Assembly: GCA_014529385.2 (NCBI GenBank)
Contig: CM043947.1
Coordinates: forward strand, 127,284,891 to 127,348,890
DNA: 64,000 nt
Source of the DNA: Adiantum capillus-veneris
Lineage: Eukaryota > Streptophyta > Polypodiopsida > Polypodiales > Pteridaceae
Reading direction: 5' to 3'
A program made the position numbers and the translations under genes. Below, in pieces: positions 33,661 to 45,650 of the stretch (its first letter is position 1; each line of letters begins with the position of its first letter). The notes beneath the pieces are model-generated. The model made no database searches. It was given only the letters and a program-made list of their open reading frames with translations, and was not told the origin of the DNA.

Positions 33661-34197
33661 GCGTTTGCTAGCTTCGTGCGGGTGGTGTTAAGACCATTGT
33701 TCTAGGTATCTTTTTTTTATAGATTGCAAACGCCACAGCTTCTACAAATGTTGTGAGATGTGATATTTCATTCCTCTTGCCAAGACTCATAGATATGTTG
33801 CACACTAAACCATGAAGAAGCAAGAGGATAGAGTAGTACTTTCCGTCTATTCATAGTTTGAAAAGTGGCGTATTCCCGCGTCTTTTGCGGTTAGCACATA
33901 GCGTAGTTGCAATTGCCATTGAGAAGGCCTACACTTAAATGCAATTGTGAATACAACAGATCTAATTAGTCCAATTGAAATTACAAAGGACTAATATAAT
34001 GAAATTGGACAATAAAAAAATTTGAATGGATCAATATAATGGAAGTAGCCGACAAATCAGTGTTCAAAAAACTATTGCAAACCATAGTGGAACCTTCAGC
34101 TAAGACTGAAGAAGGGCATGCCAATGTTGGAGAAAAGTTGGAACAAAGGAACAAAATCTCTACAAATAAAAAGAGCTTGGTACCTGTGATGAAGTTT

Positions 34198-35735
34198 CTA
34201 GGCATAGTGCAAGAAAGAAATACACATTTCAGAGATGGGACGCAAGCATTGTTTGGGGTGCATATGTAGATGTTCCAATTGTTGATCTAAATCAACGAGC
34301 GTCTTTCTTTCAGACGAATTCTCCAGAAGGTAGGCATTGTTGATTATATTATGTATGGCTTGAACCTCGATAGCAGTCCTTGTTTGCATCAAGTCAAGTT
34401 TGTAATAGACAAAGAACTAGCTGCAAAAAATATCGAGCTGATTGATGAGCCATGCAAGTGCATACACATCAGTTGATTTGCTCCAAGGGCATGTAGATCT
34501 GGTATTCAAGAGTTCAGCTGCTCACCAAGGCCTTATGGCATGCTCTTTTGGCTTGCAAATATTTTTTGGTCTTCCCTCATACGGTGGTCGAAGGGCAAGA
34601 CCCCAATCTATAATGCCTACTCTTGGTATTCCCTCTCTAGTGAAGTCAAGCATAATGTTCCAAGGGTGAAGGTCATTGTGAATAACACCATTGTCATGTG
34701 CAAATGCCAAATCTTTTATCAGTGCATGAATCAAAGACGAAGCATGATTGATGATGAGCCTGCATTGTTGCAACTCCAGTTCATTTGATTTTTTGTGTTT
34801 TTCATCACATTGATGCTTCCAGAAGGTGGAGGCACACACTCCATCAAATCACCAAGGGAAGGTCCATTGAAATAAGGAAATATAAGTACCCATGGTGATT
34901 GACAAGTATGTACAATACCTCAGTGGTTGAGGTCAACATTGCTCTCGTTTGTGAATGATTTGAATTGTTTTTTTGCTTGACCTTTGAATTCCTTACAGCA
35001 GTACATGCTGCTAGACGGAAGGAAACAAATCCCTTTGATTTTGCATTCATAAGTGTCTCCGTATGACCCAGATCCTAGTTTCCTTCCTCCTTTACAGCCT
35101 CAAATGGAATGCCCAAGGTGACATAGCAAAATGAGTTCAATATAGTTTTTTGAATATGCAAACTGGACATGGATCCTCTGCTATCTCGAAGGGTCTCCTT
35201 CTACAATTTCTTGTTGAATGTGTTCTGTGTGTCAATATTCCATGCACGGGTGGATTTTTCTTTTTCAGCCTTCCAGTGGTTATACCAATGCTGTAATTTC
35301 TCCATTTGTATACCCTCCGGTAAGTCACCTCGCAGGTCGACAGCACATTTTGGCATGTCTCCAACAATACTGAAGAGAAGGTGTTGCATGTCACCAATAT
35401 CTGCACCCTCAAACTTCGAGGCTGTTGAGCGAACCACTTCAGAGAGAAAAGGCTTGCAAGTGATGCTCATCTCGCAAGGTTGTTGTTATCTCGTCCAATG
35501 TGAGGGCATCCACTACCCGCACTAATTGTGTGTGCAATCTCTTTTTCAACTGCACTGCTTGTTCGGGAAGCATTTTACCTACAAGCACTAAAATGATGTT
35601 ATGATGTGTAGGGAAGCTAGATTTTTGCAGCAATGGCAAGTACTTTATTGACAAGGACGAGGGAATGGAAATCAACAAATTAGTGTATATGATTAAATTT
35701 TTCAGTGACATCAAATATTTGATAAGGCAGTGCAA
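34198..35735 (-). pseudogene. decayed protein-kinase-like gene
   Basis: Minus strand. An N-terminal part without a known domain (35735-35201; DIGDMQHLLFSIVGDM, LQHWYNHWKAEKEKS). Then a kinase lobe in pieces: glycine loop LGSGSYGDTYECK (35085-35045), lysine block YCCKEFKGQAKKQFK (about 35010), NGPSLGDLMECVPPP (about 34860), catalytic loop VIHNDLHPWNIMLDF (about 34690), metal motif VGIIDWGLALRPP (about 34630), and after TGA, AAEL...KSTDVYALAWLINQL (about 34480). The catalytic loop is HND and the metal motif DWG instead of HRD and DFG, as in some atypical kinases and phosphotransferases. At least two stops and several frameshifts kill it. It adjoins the Helitron 5' side and could be captured host sequence. 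Confidence 0.62.
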
Positions 35736-35989
35736 TACATTTGGCCAAGATCCAGGCTCGTAACCTAATAGGGTCCCTCCACATACAACCTAACAGGAAA
35801 GCCAGTTGTTTCACATCGGATAGCATGCTAAATGTAACAAGTAATGGGAATTAGACTCGTACAATGGAGACTAACAGAAAGTGGCTCGATTAAGCACAAC
35901 GACATGGGGGTCCAAATTGATAGCCAATGTTGCGGTACATGACGCGATCTTTGCAATGGATAGGTCACACCATGGAATTGTATAAATAA

Positions 35990-36485
35990 GTTCAAATTTA
36001 TAGTTTAAAATGGGGGTGTGTACAAAGGAGACAATGACCGCAGTGTGTCTGAATGGGAGACAACGACATTTGCAATCGAGAGGACGATTGGTGTCGAGGT
36101 AGTCATGCCTTTCGTGTGTCATACAGATCTCTATATCTACTCTATGGCGTATATAGATTCAATTTCACAGTTTAAGACGGAGTCGTACACAAATGAGACG
36201 ATGACCACTGTGTGTGACTGGGAGATGACGACATTTGCAATCGAGAGGACGATTGATGTCAAACCGATCAGGCTTTTGGAGGGTCATACAGGTCTCTATA
36301 TCTACGCTACAACAGAAACAAATTCAAATTCACAAATAAAGATGGGGTGTATACAAATCAAACGATCACCACAGTGTGTGAATGGGAGATGATGACATTT
36401 GCAATCGAGAGAAAGATTGATGTCGAAGCGATCAGGTTTTTGGAGAGTGATATAGTCCTTCACATCTACTCAATAACATAAGTAA
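35990..36485. repeat. 165-bp tandem repeat, three copies
   Basis: The landmark gacatttgcaatcgagag begins at 36065, 36230 and 36394, giving periods of 165 and 164 bp. Each unit also holds a gagacgatgaccac-type word, gggagatgacga and a catacaggtctctatatctac-type word. A weaker fourth unit may extend left to about 35880. Copies differ at many positions, so the array is not recent. Plus-strand frames cross it in multiples of 55 codons, but no domain is seen. Confidence 0.85.
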
Positions 36486-37090
36486 AATACAGTTTTCTTC
36501 TTGATACCCTTAATTGACATGTACACAACAACGACCTCTAATCTTGCAATGACAAATACACAATACTTAATAGATTTTAAGGAAATGTGTCTTGTTAATA
36601 AAACATAATGTTAAAGTTATGCGTTTATAGACAGGATGGAATTATTTGTTGCAGTATACCGTGCAATCAAGCAACAAGCACGTGCAAAATGCTAGTGTTT
36701 TTTGTGCAAACACCGTGCATGGAATGCGGGTGTATTGTGGAAAAAAAACACATAAGTATGGTGTGGAGTTGGCACAATTCTCCACATTGTTATAATATCA
36801 TAAGGAATGTGCCCTTCCCCCGTTAGACTTATTCTTTTCCTCTAGTGTTAGAGGGGCTAGTTTCTTTTTCTAAATAGAAAAAATAACGACAGCTTGTTAA
36901 CTTTGCTTTCTCTTGCATCTGATTCAAGGAACACTAACAGTTGGCATGAGTCCAATGTTTAGATTCTTCACACATGGAGCAAATATGCATGCAGTGCAGT
37001 CGATATGCAGCATAGCAAAATTTGAATTAGGGGTTCAACATTAGTGAAGCTCTTTGACGACAATAAATTAGATCCACAAAGGGTTATATT
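36486..37090. other. no gene recognised
   Basis: AT-rich. A short frame (36608-36826) has a cysteine-rich start but no domain. A hairpin-like word cctctagtgttagagg lies near 36839. Confidence 0.35.
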
Positions 37091-37262
37091 ACTTAGGTCT
37101 CACAATCCTTTTCAAGATGTTTACTAAATTTCCCTCCCTTTCTCTTTCTCTTAACCACCTGCTGGAAATGCCACACAACATAGGTCTCACAAGCCTTTTC
37201 ATGTCGTTTAATAAATCTCCCTCCCTCTCCCTTTCTCTTAATTAACCACCTCCTAAGAACTC
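37091..37262. repeat. 87-bp tandem repeat, two copies
   Basis: aggtctcacaa followed by ccttttca and pyrimidine-rich sequence ending ttaaccacct starts at 37096 and again at 37183. Confidence 0.85.
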
Positions 37263-37290
37263 CACGCAGATGCACAACATAGAGCTGTAA

Positions 37291-37402
<112 letters not shown>

Positions 37403-37414
37403 CCCCCTCTTTTA

Positions 37415-37555
37415 TGTCAGGCCAAGGGCCAACCAAGGGGTCATGGACTCGGCCAAGGGCCGACTGCCAATGGGAAGGGGTCTGGAAGTGGCTAGGAGCC
37501 TATTAAAGGGAGGTTGGGCGGATGGACCAGGACCTGGCAGTCCTCTGGTTTTACA
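37415..37555 (+). repeat. Gypsy-1 5' LTR
   Basis: 141 bp, tgtcaggccaagg...ggttttaca. It contains an internal repeat of the word (c)caaggg(c)c. Short for a gypsy LTR. Confidence 0.95.
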
Positions 37556-37556
37556 C

Positions 37557-37568
37557 TGGAATCAGAGC
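37557..37568 (+). other. Gypsy-1 primer binding site
   Basis: TGGAATCAGAGC, one mismatch from the initiator tRNA-Met complement TGGTATCAGAGC, one base inside the LTR. Confidence 0.75.
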
Positions 37569-38457
37569 TAAACATAGAACTGAGGCACGTTTTGCTTTTG
37601 GATGCATGTTGCATGCAACCTCAAGTCGAGGAGGAAGAAGACGGCCGAAACCGAGTGCGTGCAAGAGCCCCAAGTCGGGGAAGGAAGGAATTTTGAGTTG
37701 CACGATTTTGGTCGAAGTCGGGCTCAGTTGGAGCGCAAGGGGAAGCTGCACAATTCCCATCACTTCGATGCCCTCAAAATCGGGCCGAGTTGCAAGCTTT
37801 TTCCTCCTTCGTCATCGCGTAGTGGGCCGCCCTCTGTTGCAGACAGAGTTCGTTAAGTTTTTTTTTTAGAACCCATAAGGGTTGGCCATTTACACTTGGC
37901 CAACCCTAGTGGCCATTGCACAAGAGACTGTGCCTACGCAGTTTTGGATTCTCTTGCTCTCCTTTTCGATTCTCCGATTCGGTGGGAACCAACAAGTACA
38001 ATTGTTGTTGCTTATAGCAAATTCAGCAGTCCAAACTTGCTGAAAACAGGTTTTGAAGTTTCGAAAGGTCGGAGATTGGCCAATCATTTGACAACGTTTG
38101 GGCTTTTTGCATCCGATGCAAGCCCCATTGGAAACGAATGCACATTGATTCGTCTGTTCAAGCTTCTCGTCGGCTGCAAAATTTGTCGGCAAATTTCACG
38201 TTCACCTGGTGTATTGCATACGATGGAAACCAGGTCGTTGGCAACTCCAACTTGATCGAGGCTTTCAAGAGCATCATCGGCTACAGACTTGATCATTATT
38301 TTCAAGCTACTCTTCGTTTTGGATTGACGTTCGCTTTCGAATTCAGCGTTTTTTTCCCATCCAAGGCGTAATTATACGGTTACTTATAGCAACCTGCCTA
38401 CGAGCTCGTTGGAATTCAGGTATTCTTCTTTCTTTTCTCGCACAGTACGTCCACAGC
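37569..38457 (+). other. Gypsy-1 leader
   Basis: About 890 bp between primer site and gag start. Several overlapping frames exist on both strands but none shows a domain. A T run (37857-37867) is followed by a hairpin-like pair ggttggccatttacacttggccaacc (37879-37904). Confidence 0.6.
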
Positions 38458-40107
38458 ATGGATTCGGACATAGATATGCATCATGCATTTGATTTCGAGC
38501 AGTCCGCACCCGTTTCGTCTGCCGATGCCACGCGGACGGTTCCTCCCACGGAGAGTAATCGTGCCCCAACGGCAACAGACGATGCGTATGAGTTGCTGGA
38601 CATGCAAGATTTCCGTGCATTGCAAACACGCATGACTGTGCTTGAAACGAATTTTGCACAATTAAATCAGAATGTCACAGCATTATCCGATTTGATTAAG
38701 TTGCATATGCAGCAGCAGGCCATGGGCCCTGCTAGTCAGCCAACTCAGGAGCACGGCTCCACACCAGGCCAAGAGCCGGCTGCTGGGCAAGGCCCTCCTC
38801 CGGGACCACTGCACTCTCTGACCCAAAAAGAGGTGGACGATTTGTTGAAAAATACAAAGCCACCAATTTTTCGGGGAGAAGAGCGTGAGCGCAACAAGGA
38901 CACCGTGAATATTTTTCTCAGTAAGTGGGATGGTATTCATGACCTTAGACGTACGCCGGATGCAGCCAAGGCGCTACAGACAAGTCTGACTTTGGACGGC
39001 AAGGCCTACAAATGGGCAGCTTTTGAGACTGTCTTCAAGAAGGAATTTCTACCTACCAATGAGAAGGATAGAAATTGGACCGCCTGGGACGAATGTTCTA
39101 TGCGCCAGCATAAAACATTATTGGAATATATTTCCCATTATCGGGATGTGATCCTCAAGCTGGAAGGGATGGATACCTTTCAACAGGTGCGTGGGCTCAT
39201 CCGTGGGTTAACTCCCAAGCTTAAGAAGCACGTTAAAACCCAGGATCCACAAACACTTGAGGACGCAATAGTGCAAGCTCACATCCATGATGATCCCGAT
39301 GATTGGGCATTGCATAGTTCGCATGTGCATGGCACTACACCTGTTTCAACACGTCCACAGCATGTGCATCATAAAAGAAAAAATGTCTCTACTACATCAG
39401 AGACCTCCAAAAAGCCCAAGTGGTCTAGAGGTCCTCTCTCAACGGAAGAGTTTGAGAAAGCCAAAAAAGAAAAGTTATGCTTTAAATGTTTGGGAACTGG
39501 ACATAGCAAAAAGGATTGTCCCAAAGGGAAATCTGCTGCTCAAGACAAGGGGAAGGAAAAAGCAGTGCACATGGTGCAGCTTTTACCTCTTGAAGCCTTT
39601 TCCCAGTTTGCTAATGTGGAAGTAATACACACCAAGGCGGTGCATGAGTGCTGTATCACGGCCTCCATGTGGCAGCAGACTTTCGGACCACATGAGTTGG
39701 TGCGTATGCATGGCTCTATCCAAGGGCACAGGGTGCGGATCTTGGTAGACGATGGTGCGTTGCACAATTTCATCAATTATAAATTGGTGAAACGACTCAA
39801 ATTGCCCCAAACCCCGAGTTCCCATCGCTACAAGGTAGCAATGATTAACGGCCATGATGCTGAGATATGGGAAACTCGGGTTAAAGATGTACCTCTGGAA
39901 ATTCAAGGATACCGTACCTCTTTGGATTTCCAAGTCATGAATATGGAAAGGGCGGATGTGGTTCTTAGTCGTGAATGGTTGCATAGTTTAGGATCATCCC
40001 TTAGACGTAGCTATGAGCATAATAGTCTAATGTTCGAATCCACGTGCTGTTGTTGGGGGAGAAGGATGTACCTTCCTCACCACTTATTTGTACAGCTGAG
40101 CTTATGA
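38458..40107 (+). CDS. Gypsy-1 gag and protease
   Basis: ATG 38458 starts an open frame of 549 residues; the acidic, glutamine-rich N-terminus (about 1-130, with a coiled-coil-like [19 protein letters not shown]) leads into gag ([56 protein letters not shown]). Zinc knuckle [14 protein letters not shown] lies at about 341. The protease core reads [15 protein letters not shown] (about 423), where the family has D-S/T-G, and [13 protein letters not shown] near the end has VVLG in relatives. After about residue 528 (40045) the frame slips by one base, so the true continuation is in the next frame, and the terminal residues here are spurious. Confidence 0.9.
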   Translation: MDSDIDMHHAFDFEQSAPVSSADATRTVPPTESNRAPTATDDAYELLDMQDFRALQTRMTVLETNFAQLNQNVTALSDLIKLHMQQQAMGPASQPTQEHGSTPGQEPAAGQGPPPGPLHSLTQKEVDDLLKNTKPPIFRGEERERNKDTVNIFLSKWDGIHDLRRTPDAAKALQTSLTLDGKAYKWAAFETVFKKEFLPTNEKDRNWTAWDECSMRQHKTLLEYISHYRDVILKLEGMDTFQQVRGLIRGLTPKLKKHVKTQDPQTLEDAIVQAHIHDDPDDWALHSSHVHGTTPVSTRPQHVHHKRKNVSTTSETSKKPKWSRGPLSTEEFEKAKKEKLCFKCLGTGHSKKDCPKGKSAAQDKGKEKAVHMVQLLPLEAFSQFANVEVIHTKAVHECCITASMWQQTFGPHELVRMHGSIQGHRVRILVDDGALHNFINYKLVKRLKLPQTPSSHRYKVAMINGHDAEIWETRVKDVPLEIQGYRTSLDFQVMNMERADVVLSREWLHSLGSSLRRSYEHNSLMFESTCCCWGRRMYLPHHLFVQLSL

Positions 40108-41576
40108 AGCTCGCTTCTTATGATGCAATAGAAGAACTCTTTTTGTGTTACTCATTGTGCCATTTTATTTCCAATGTGGATGATGTTTTTAATGATGATA
40201 AAGTTTTGAATAAAACTTCCTCAACGCCGCATTCTTCTCTCTCTCCTCTTCCAGCTATGTCTACTAATTCAAAACAAGCAAATGTTGCTAACGAATTAAA
40301 GGAACTTTTAAGGGAATTCAAGGATGTGTTCCCAGATGATTTGCCACCATGGCTACCGCCGACACGTTCTGTGCAACATGGCATAGACGTGGTTGCAGGC
40401 AGTAAGCCAGTGAGTAAACCGCCTTACCGAATGAGTCATTCTGAGGCTGCTGAGGTGGAACGTCAGCTTGCTGACTATCTCAGTAGAGGGTTTATTCAAC
40501 CACGTTCTTCACCATGGGCCTCTCCCATTCTCTTGGTGAAGAAAAAGGACGGTAGTATGCGCATGTGCGTAGATTACCGTGGATTAAATGCGGTTACTAT
40601 TAAGAACAAGTACCCATTGCCACGAGTAGATGAGATGTTTGATAAGCTCACCCACGCTCGTATATTTTCAAAGATTGATTTAAGATTTGGGTATCATCAA
40701 GTACGCATCAGGCTTGCGGATATACCCAAAACAGCGTTCCGAACAAGGTTTGGACATTATGAGTTTTTGGTGATGCCCTTTGGGTTAACCAATGCTCCAG
40801 CTACGTTCATGACACTCATGGATAGTGTCTTGAGACCGTACTTGGAAAAGTTTGTTATCGTTTTTCTCGATAACATTCTTGTTTATAGTGCCATGGAGGA
40901 AGAGCACTTAGCACATTTGAAACAAGTGTTTCATTTGTTACGCCAAAATCAGTTATATGCCAAGGAATCCAAATGTGATTTTCTCAAGGAGGAGATTCAC
41001 TACTTGGGGCATGTTATTTCGGCTGCAGGGTTACACATGGATCAATCCAAGGTGGATGCCATTCGGAGGTGGCCCTCTCCAAAAAATTTGGAAGAGCTCC
41101 ATATTTTTTTAGGCTTTGCAGGTTTTTATCATCGGTTCGTTAAAAACTATGCCCATATTGCTGTTCCCATGACAGATCAACTGAAAGCCAAGGGCAAGAC
41201 TTTTCAGTGGGGATTAGAACAACAGCAAAGTTTTGACAAACTTAAGGACACATTAGCCACAGCTCCGGTTTTGGCTATTGTGGATCCCTTAAAGCCATTC
41301 GTTTTGGAAACGGATGCTAGTAATCGTGCGATTGGAGCAGTCCTTCTGCATGAGGGAAGGCCAATTGCATTTGAAAGCAAGAAGCTGGATTTAGCACAGC
41401 AGAATTACTCTGCTTACGAACGAGAGCTCTATGCAATCGTGTCTACTTTAAAGACATGGCGACATTATTTGTATGGTGCACAATTCGAGATTGTGTTTGA
41501 CCATGAAAGTATCAAGTGGTTCACACAACAAAGTGATTTGAAGGGTCGCAAGGCCAGGTGGGCTGGGATTCTTTAG
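40044..41576 (+). CDS. Gypsy-1 reverse transcriptase and RNase H
   Basis: 510 residues. Reverse transcriptase: [86 protein letters not shown], then [10 protein letters not shown] at about 40860. The usual active site is FLDD: the second aspartate is asparagine (AAC at 40872-40874). RNase [39 protein letters not shown]. It ends at TAG 41574-41576, where relatives continue LQEYD. The tether then continues in the same frame. Start position is arbitrary because the real frame comes from the gag-protease part. Confidence 0.93.
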   Translation: MLLLGEKDVPSSPLICTAELMKLASYDAIEELFLCYSLCHFISNVDDVFNDDKVLNKTSSTPHSSLSPLPAMSTNSKQANVANELKELLREFKDVFPDDLPPWLPPTRSVQHGIDVVAGSKPVSKPPYRMSHSEAAEVERQLADYLSRGFIQPRSSPWASPILLVKKKDGSMRMCVDYRGLNAVTIKNKYPLPRVDEMFDKLTHARIFSKIDLRFGYHQVRIRLADIPKTAFRTRFGHYEFLVMPFGLTNAPATFMTLMDSVLRPYLEKFVIVFLDNILVYSAMEEEHLAHLKQVFHLLRQNQLYAKESKCDFLKEEIHYLGHVISAAGLHMDQSKVDAIRRWPSPKNLEELHIFLGFAGFYHRFVKNYAHIAVPMTDQLKAKGKTFQWGLEQQQSFDKLKDTLATAPVLAIVDPLKPFVLETDASNRAIGAVLLHEGRPIAFESKKLDLAQQNYSAYERELYAIVSTLKTWRHYLYGAQFEIVFDHESIKWFTQQSDLKGRKARWAGIL

Positions 41577-42512
41577 GAGTATGATGCCAAGCTACGATAT
41601 CGCAAAGGGCGGTACAATGTAGTGGCTGATGCTCTCAGCCGAATGCCAGAGATCAACTCTCTCCTTTTCACGGAATTGCGGAGTGAGTTTTTGGAATCTC
41701 TCAAAGGTAAGTGCGAGCATGATACTGCATACTCCAAGGTGTGGAGCTATGTTAGAAAGAGGGATCCTTCTCACTCCAATGTTGGTAGTGGTTTTGTTTC
41801 CTCCACACCCAGTTCTCCTCTTTCGAGTGATGAACTGCAGAGATGGAAGAATTTTTCCATAGATGATGGGTACCTACTCCACAAGGGGAGAGTGTGTGTA
41901 CCGACGGACGCGGACATTCGGCGCCAAATTCTTTATGAATGTCACGATAGTCCAAGTGCAGGGCACCCGGGAATTAAGAAAACTTATGCACTCGTAAGAC
42001 AACAGTTTTACTGGCCAGGTTTGCATGGGTATGTTCAAGACTATGTCTTGCATTGCCAAAAATGTCAAGTTAATAAAGCAGAACGCCTGAAAGCAGGAGG
42101 ACTCTTACATCCTTTAGAGATTCCCAATGGTAAATGGGAAAGTATCTCCATGGATTTTATTGTGGGTTTACCAACCACTATTCGAGGACATGACTCGGTA
42201 TGGGTGGTCGTAAACCGGTTGACTAAACTTTGTCGGTTTATTCCAACCAAGTCAACCATTAAGACTCCAGAATTAGCGAAGTTATTTGTGGACAATCTTT
42301 ACAGGTTGTATGGGTTGCCAAGTAACATTGTGAGTGACCGTGATCCCAAGTTTAACAGTCATTTTTGGAGGGCTATTTTTAAACGATTGGGTATACAACT
42401 TAATTTAAGTACGGTTGATCACCCTGAAACAGATGGTCAGACGGAACGAGTCAACCAAGTGCTAGAGGATATGCTACGAGCATACGTTAGCAAGAATCAA
42501 TCTGATTGGTAA
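41577..42512 (+). pseudogene. Gypsy-1 RNase H end and integrase core
   Basis: Same frame as the reverse transcriptase, read past TAG 41574-41576. YNVVADALSRMPE closes RNase H. Integrase zinc region: H near 41942 with HDSPSAGHPGIKKTYALV, and CQKCQVNKAER at 42055. Catalytic core: ISMDFIVGLP (Asp), IVSDRDPKFNSHFW (Asp), HPETDGQTERVNQVLEDML with the glutamate (about 42440). It ends at TAA 42510-42512 after NQSDW. Confidence 0.92.
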
Positions 42513-42998
42513 GATTATCTTCCTATTCTTGAGTTTGCATATAATAGTGCTAAGCATGTTACAACTGGTTTTAGTCCATTCATGCTTATGTATGGTTTTC
42601 AACCTAGATCACCAGTGACGGTGGGGTTGGCAACTGAAAAGCTCCAACAGGTCAAGGAGTTCATCCAAGATCATATGGAAATGCTGAGACTTGCTCGTCA
42701 AAATGTTCGACAAGCACAGGATCGGTATAAGAAGTATGCTGATGAGAAACGTCGGCAAGTTACCTTCACGGAAGGGGAAGAGGTATTTTTGCGTGTGCCA
42801 GAACATTCAAAAAGTCTGAAGACTGGACCTACACCCAAATTATCTCCACGTTATTGTGGGCCATTCAAGATACTCAAGCGAGTTGGAGATAGGGCCTACA
42901 AACTTGAGTTACCTGCACACTCTCGTGTCCATCCGGTATTTCATGTAAGTCGTTTACGTAAACGCTTGCCTGGGGACGACAATGTTATCGGCCAGTAG
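42513..42998 (+). pseudogene. Gypsy-1 integrase C-terminal region
   Basis: Read on in the same frame: LPILEFAYNSAKHVTTGFSP, FMLMYGFQPRSP, RQAQDRYKKYADEKRR, the GPY/F module (YCGPFKILKRVGDRAYKLEL) and VFHVSRLRKRLPGD. This is the region that helps target-site joining in gypsy integrases. It ends at TAG 42996-42998. Confidence 0.9.
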
Positions 42999-43220
42999 AT
43001 ATTGGTTGATTTCACTAAACCTCCCATTCCATCGCATGAACCTGAACGCATTGTAGATTTTCATGAACTCCGTACTCGTCATCATGTACGTTGTCAAGCT
43101 TTAGTCAAGTGGAAAGATCGTCCTGAAGAGGGTGCCACTTGGGAAAACATTAGTGTTCTTAATAAGAAATTCCCCACTTTTGTTTTCGACGACGAAAACG
43201 CTTCTCCAAGGGGGGAGTAA
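42999..43220 (+). pseudogene. Gypsy-1 chromodomain
   Basis: Same frame after the TAG: PERIVDFHELRTRHHVRCQA, LVKWKDRPEEGATWENISVL, with the VKW and ATWE blocks of a chromodomain and the aromatic residues expected. Chromodomains direct chromovirus integrase to marked chromatin. The final residues ENASPRGE overlap a purine tract (ccaaggggggagtaa) that serves as polypurine tract before the 3' LTR. Confidence 0.85.
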
Positions 43221-43361
43221 TGTCAGGCCAAGGGCCAACCAAGGGATCATGGACTCGGCCAAGGGACGGCTGCCAGTGGGAAGGGGTCTGGAAGTGACTA
43301 GGAGCCTATTAAAGGGAGGTTGGGCGGATGGACCAAGACCTGGCAGTCCTCTGGTTTTACA
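43221..43361 (+). repeat. Gypsy-1 3' LTR
   Basis: 141-bp partner of 37415-37555, followed by the TTTTA duplication. Confidence 0.95.
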
Positions 43362-44021
<660 letters not shown>

Positions 44022-44140
44022 CTCTCTCTCTCATTTTCTCTCTAAAAACGCCATGCTTTTCTCTCCGCTTGTATCAATGCAAAGTCTGCAAGCTTTATAG
44101 AGAACCTTTCTTTCAGAAGCTCTCGTTCTCTTTTTACCTT

Positions 44141-44142
<2 letters not shown>

Positions 44143-44227
<85 letters not shown>
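44143..44227. repeat. (CT)n microsatellite
   Basis: About 42 CT units, 125 bp downstream of the previous array. Confidence 0.97.
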
Positions 44228-44229
<2 letters not shown>

Positions 44230-44280
44230 ATCCTCATTAAACCAATCACATATCGCCACATGGCATAGCTAAGCTTGTTG

Positions 44281-44640
44281 CTTTAGTGAAATCAATCTTA
44301 GATAATCAAGGTAAAGATCTGCAAGGTTGTCCTCTGTTGGCACATAAGCCAAGCTGATCTCTCCTACTGAGAGTCTCTCCCTGACATAGTGGTAGTGCAC
44401 CTCAATGTGCTTTGCGCGAGCATAAAAAATTGGGTTCCTCACAACTGCCAATGCACTCTAATTGTCAGTGGAGATAGTGTTGGATGTGTTTTTCCAATAC
44501 CCAAAATAGCCATAAGGTGTCTAAGCCATACACACTCAATCGTAGCTATGAAGACTGCCCTGTACTCAACCTGCCAATGCTTAGACCCTGGGCTATGCAT
44601 GAATCTACTGACTTGTGAGATTGCAAAGTGACATATTCAT
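44281..44640 (-). pseudogene. Copia-D family RNase H fragment, minus strand
   Basis: Reverse complement of the Copia-D RNase H end: VRNPIFYARAKHIEVHYHYV, RERLSVGEISLAYVPTEDNLAD. Compared with Copia-D (49320-49870) it lacks about 230 bp between the SKHWQ and EYRAAF words; the junction falls at AGCCT, present at both edges of the missing part in Copia-D. A TAG at 44460-44458 lies where Copia-D has CAG (49699-49701). It is an isolated scrap with no LTR. Confidence 0.88.
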
Positions 44641-45061
44641 GCAAACTAGCATGGTCTTAAGAGGTCGCCAAGTAGCTCCACAAATACAAAGATAGGCATG
44701 AAAAATATTATCTTGGCAAGCTTTTTCAAGCTAGTGGCATGCAATGATCTTTGTATATCTCTATATAACCTGCTTTGAGTTGTCAAGCACTGGTCATACC
44801 AATCTATTCCGCTATGTTTCTAAGGGGGGCTTCTAAAGGTATCCCTTATTGTGAGCATCATCCTCGGGGGGTTCACTATGTGTAAAAATACCATATCACG
44901 TGTGTTCAAGACATGTTTGTAAAACCCCTTATCTGTGAATTTTATCAACAATATAATGTACCCTTTTCCTTTAAAATCTGTAAGTTTTTTTCAAATTTGA
45001 AAAAATAATCCCCTTCTGTATATATATTTATGTAAGTTTCAAGAACTTTAAATACCCTTCT
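44641..45061. other. no gene recognised
   Basis: AT-rich non-coding sequence. It ends in cttct, the target duplication of Copia-D. Confidence 0.5.
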
Positions 45062-45288
45062 TGTTACCATAAACATGTGGTAGTGATGTGTGTGAACACA
45101 CTAGGACCGTCGGGGCATTTTTACCCTCTTTAGGAGGTTTTTTCCCCCGTGCATTGTATATACGCCCATCACTCTAGGGCTATCTATCTTTCCATTACAC
45201 ACTAAGTAACGCACTCTCCATTGTGTGCCTTGAGCTTCCTTCATCTTCTCCAAGCTGTGTGCATTTCTTTGGAATCCTAATTCCAACA
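45062..45288 (+). repeat. Copia-D 5' LTR
   Basis: 227 bp, tgttaccataaac...attccaaca, with a tgtatata TATA-like word near 45157 and a gaggtttttt tract. Confidence 0.95.
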
Positions 45289-45290
45289 AT

Positions 45291-45302
45291 TGGCATCAGA
45301 GC
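45291..45302 (+). other. Copia-D primer binding site
   Basis: TGGCATCAGAGC, the initiator tRNA-Met complement with one T-to-C change that still allows G:U pairing. Confidence 0.85.
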
Positions 45303-45650
45303 AGACTGCGTCCTCCAGGGCTTAGTCGCCAGCTGCTCCAGGACACGCCTGCTCACTTTCTCCAATTACAGTGAGGTTTGGCAAGCGTTCGCAGGTCGAC
45401 AAATATTTCGGGCAAGCTCCTAGAGCTTAGTCTGCTCAGATTTCTGATTCGGGCTCATTTCGGCCTCTGTTTCCACTACATGTAGGTCTGCACAGGTAAT
45501 TTCGTCATTTTGTGCAAAATTTCTATCAGTGCCAATTTCTGCATAATAGGTGCCTTACAGTCTTCTATGGTTTGTGCTATATAGCACGTGTTGTTCTCGC
45601 TCCGTTTCTTCTATTTTCGAGCAGTTTTTACATCAGGTGCAGCATTTACC

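Larger units (their letters stand above)
37415..43361 (+). mobile_element. Gypsy-1, chromodomain Ty3/gypsy retrotransposon (chromovirus)
   Basis: 5.95 kb. LTRs of only 141 bp (37415-37555, 43221-43361), TG...CA, differ at 6 positions. Perfect target duplication TTTTA lies at 37410-37414 and 43362-43366. Gene order is gag, protease, reverse transcriptase, RNase H, integrase, chromodomain, which defines a chromovirus. A tRNA-iMet-like primer site sits 1 nt after the 5' LTR. The polyprotein has one frameshift and three stops, all at positions where glutamine fits. It landed beside a CT array. Confidence 0.96.
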
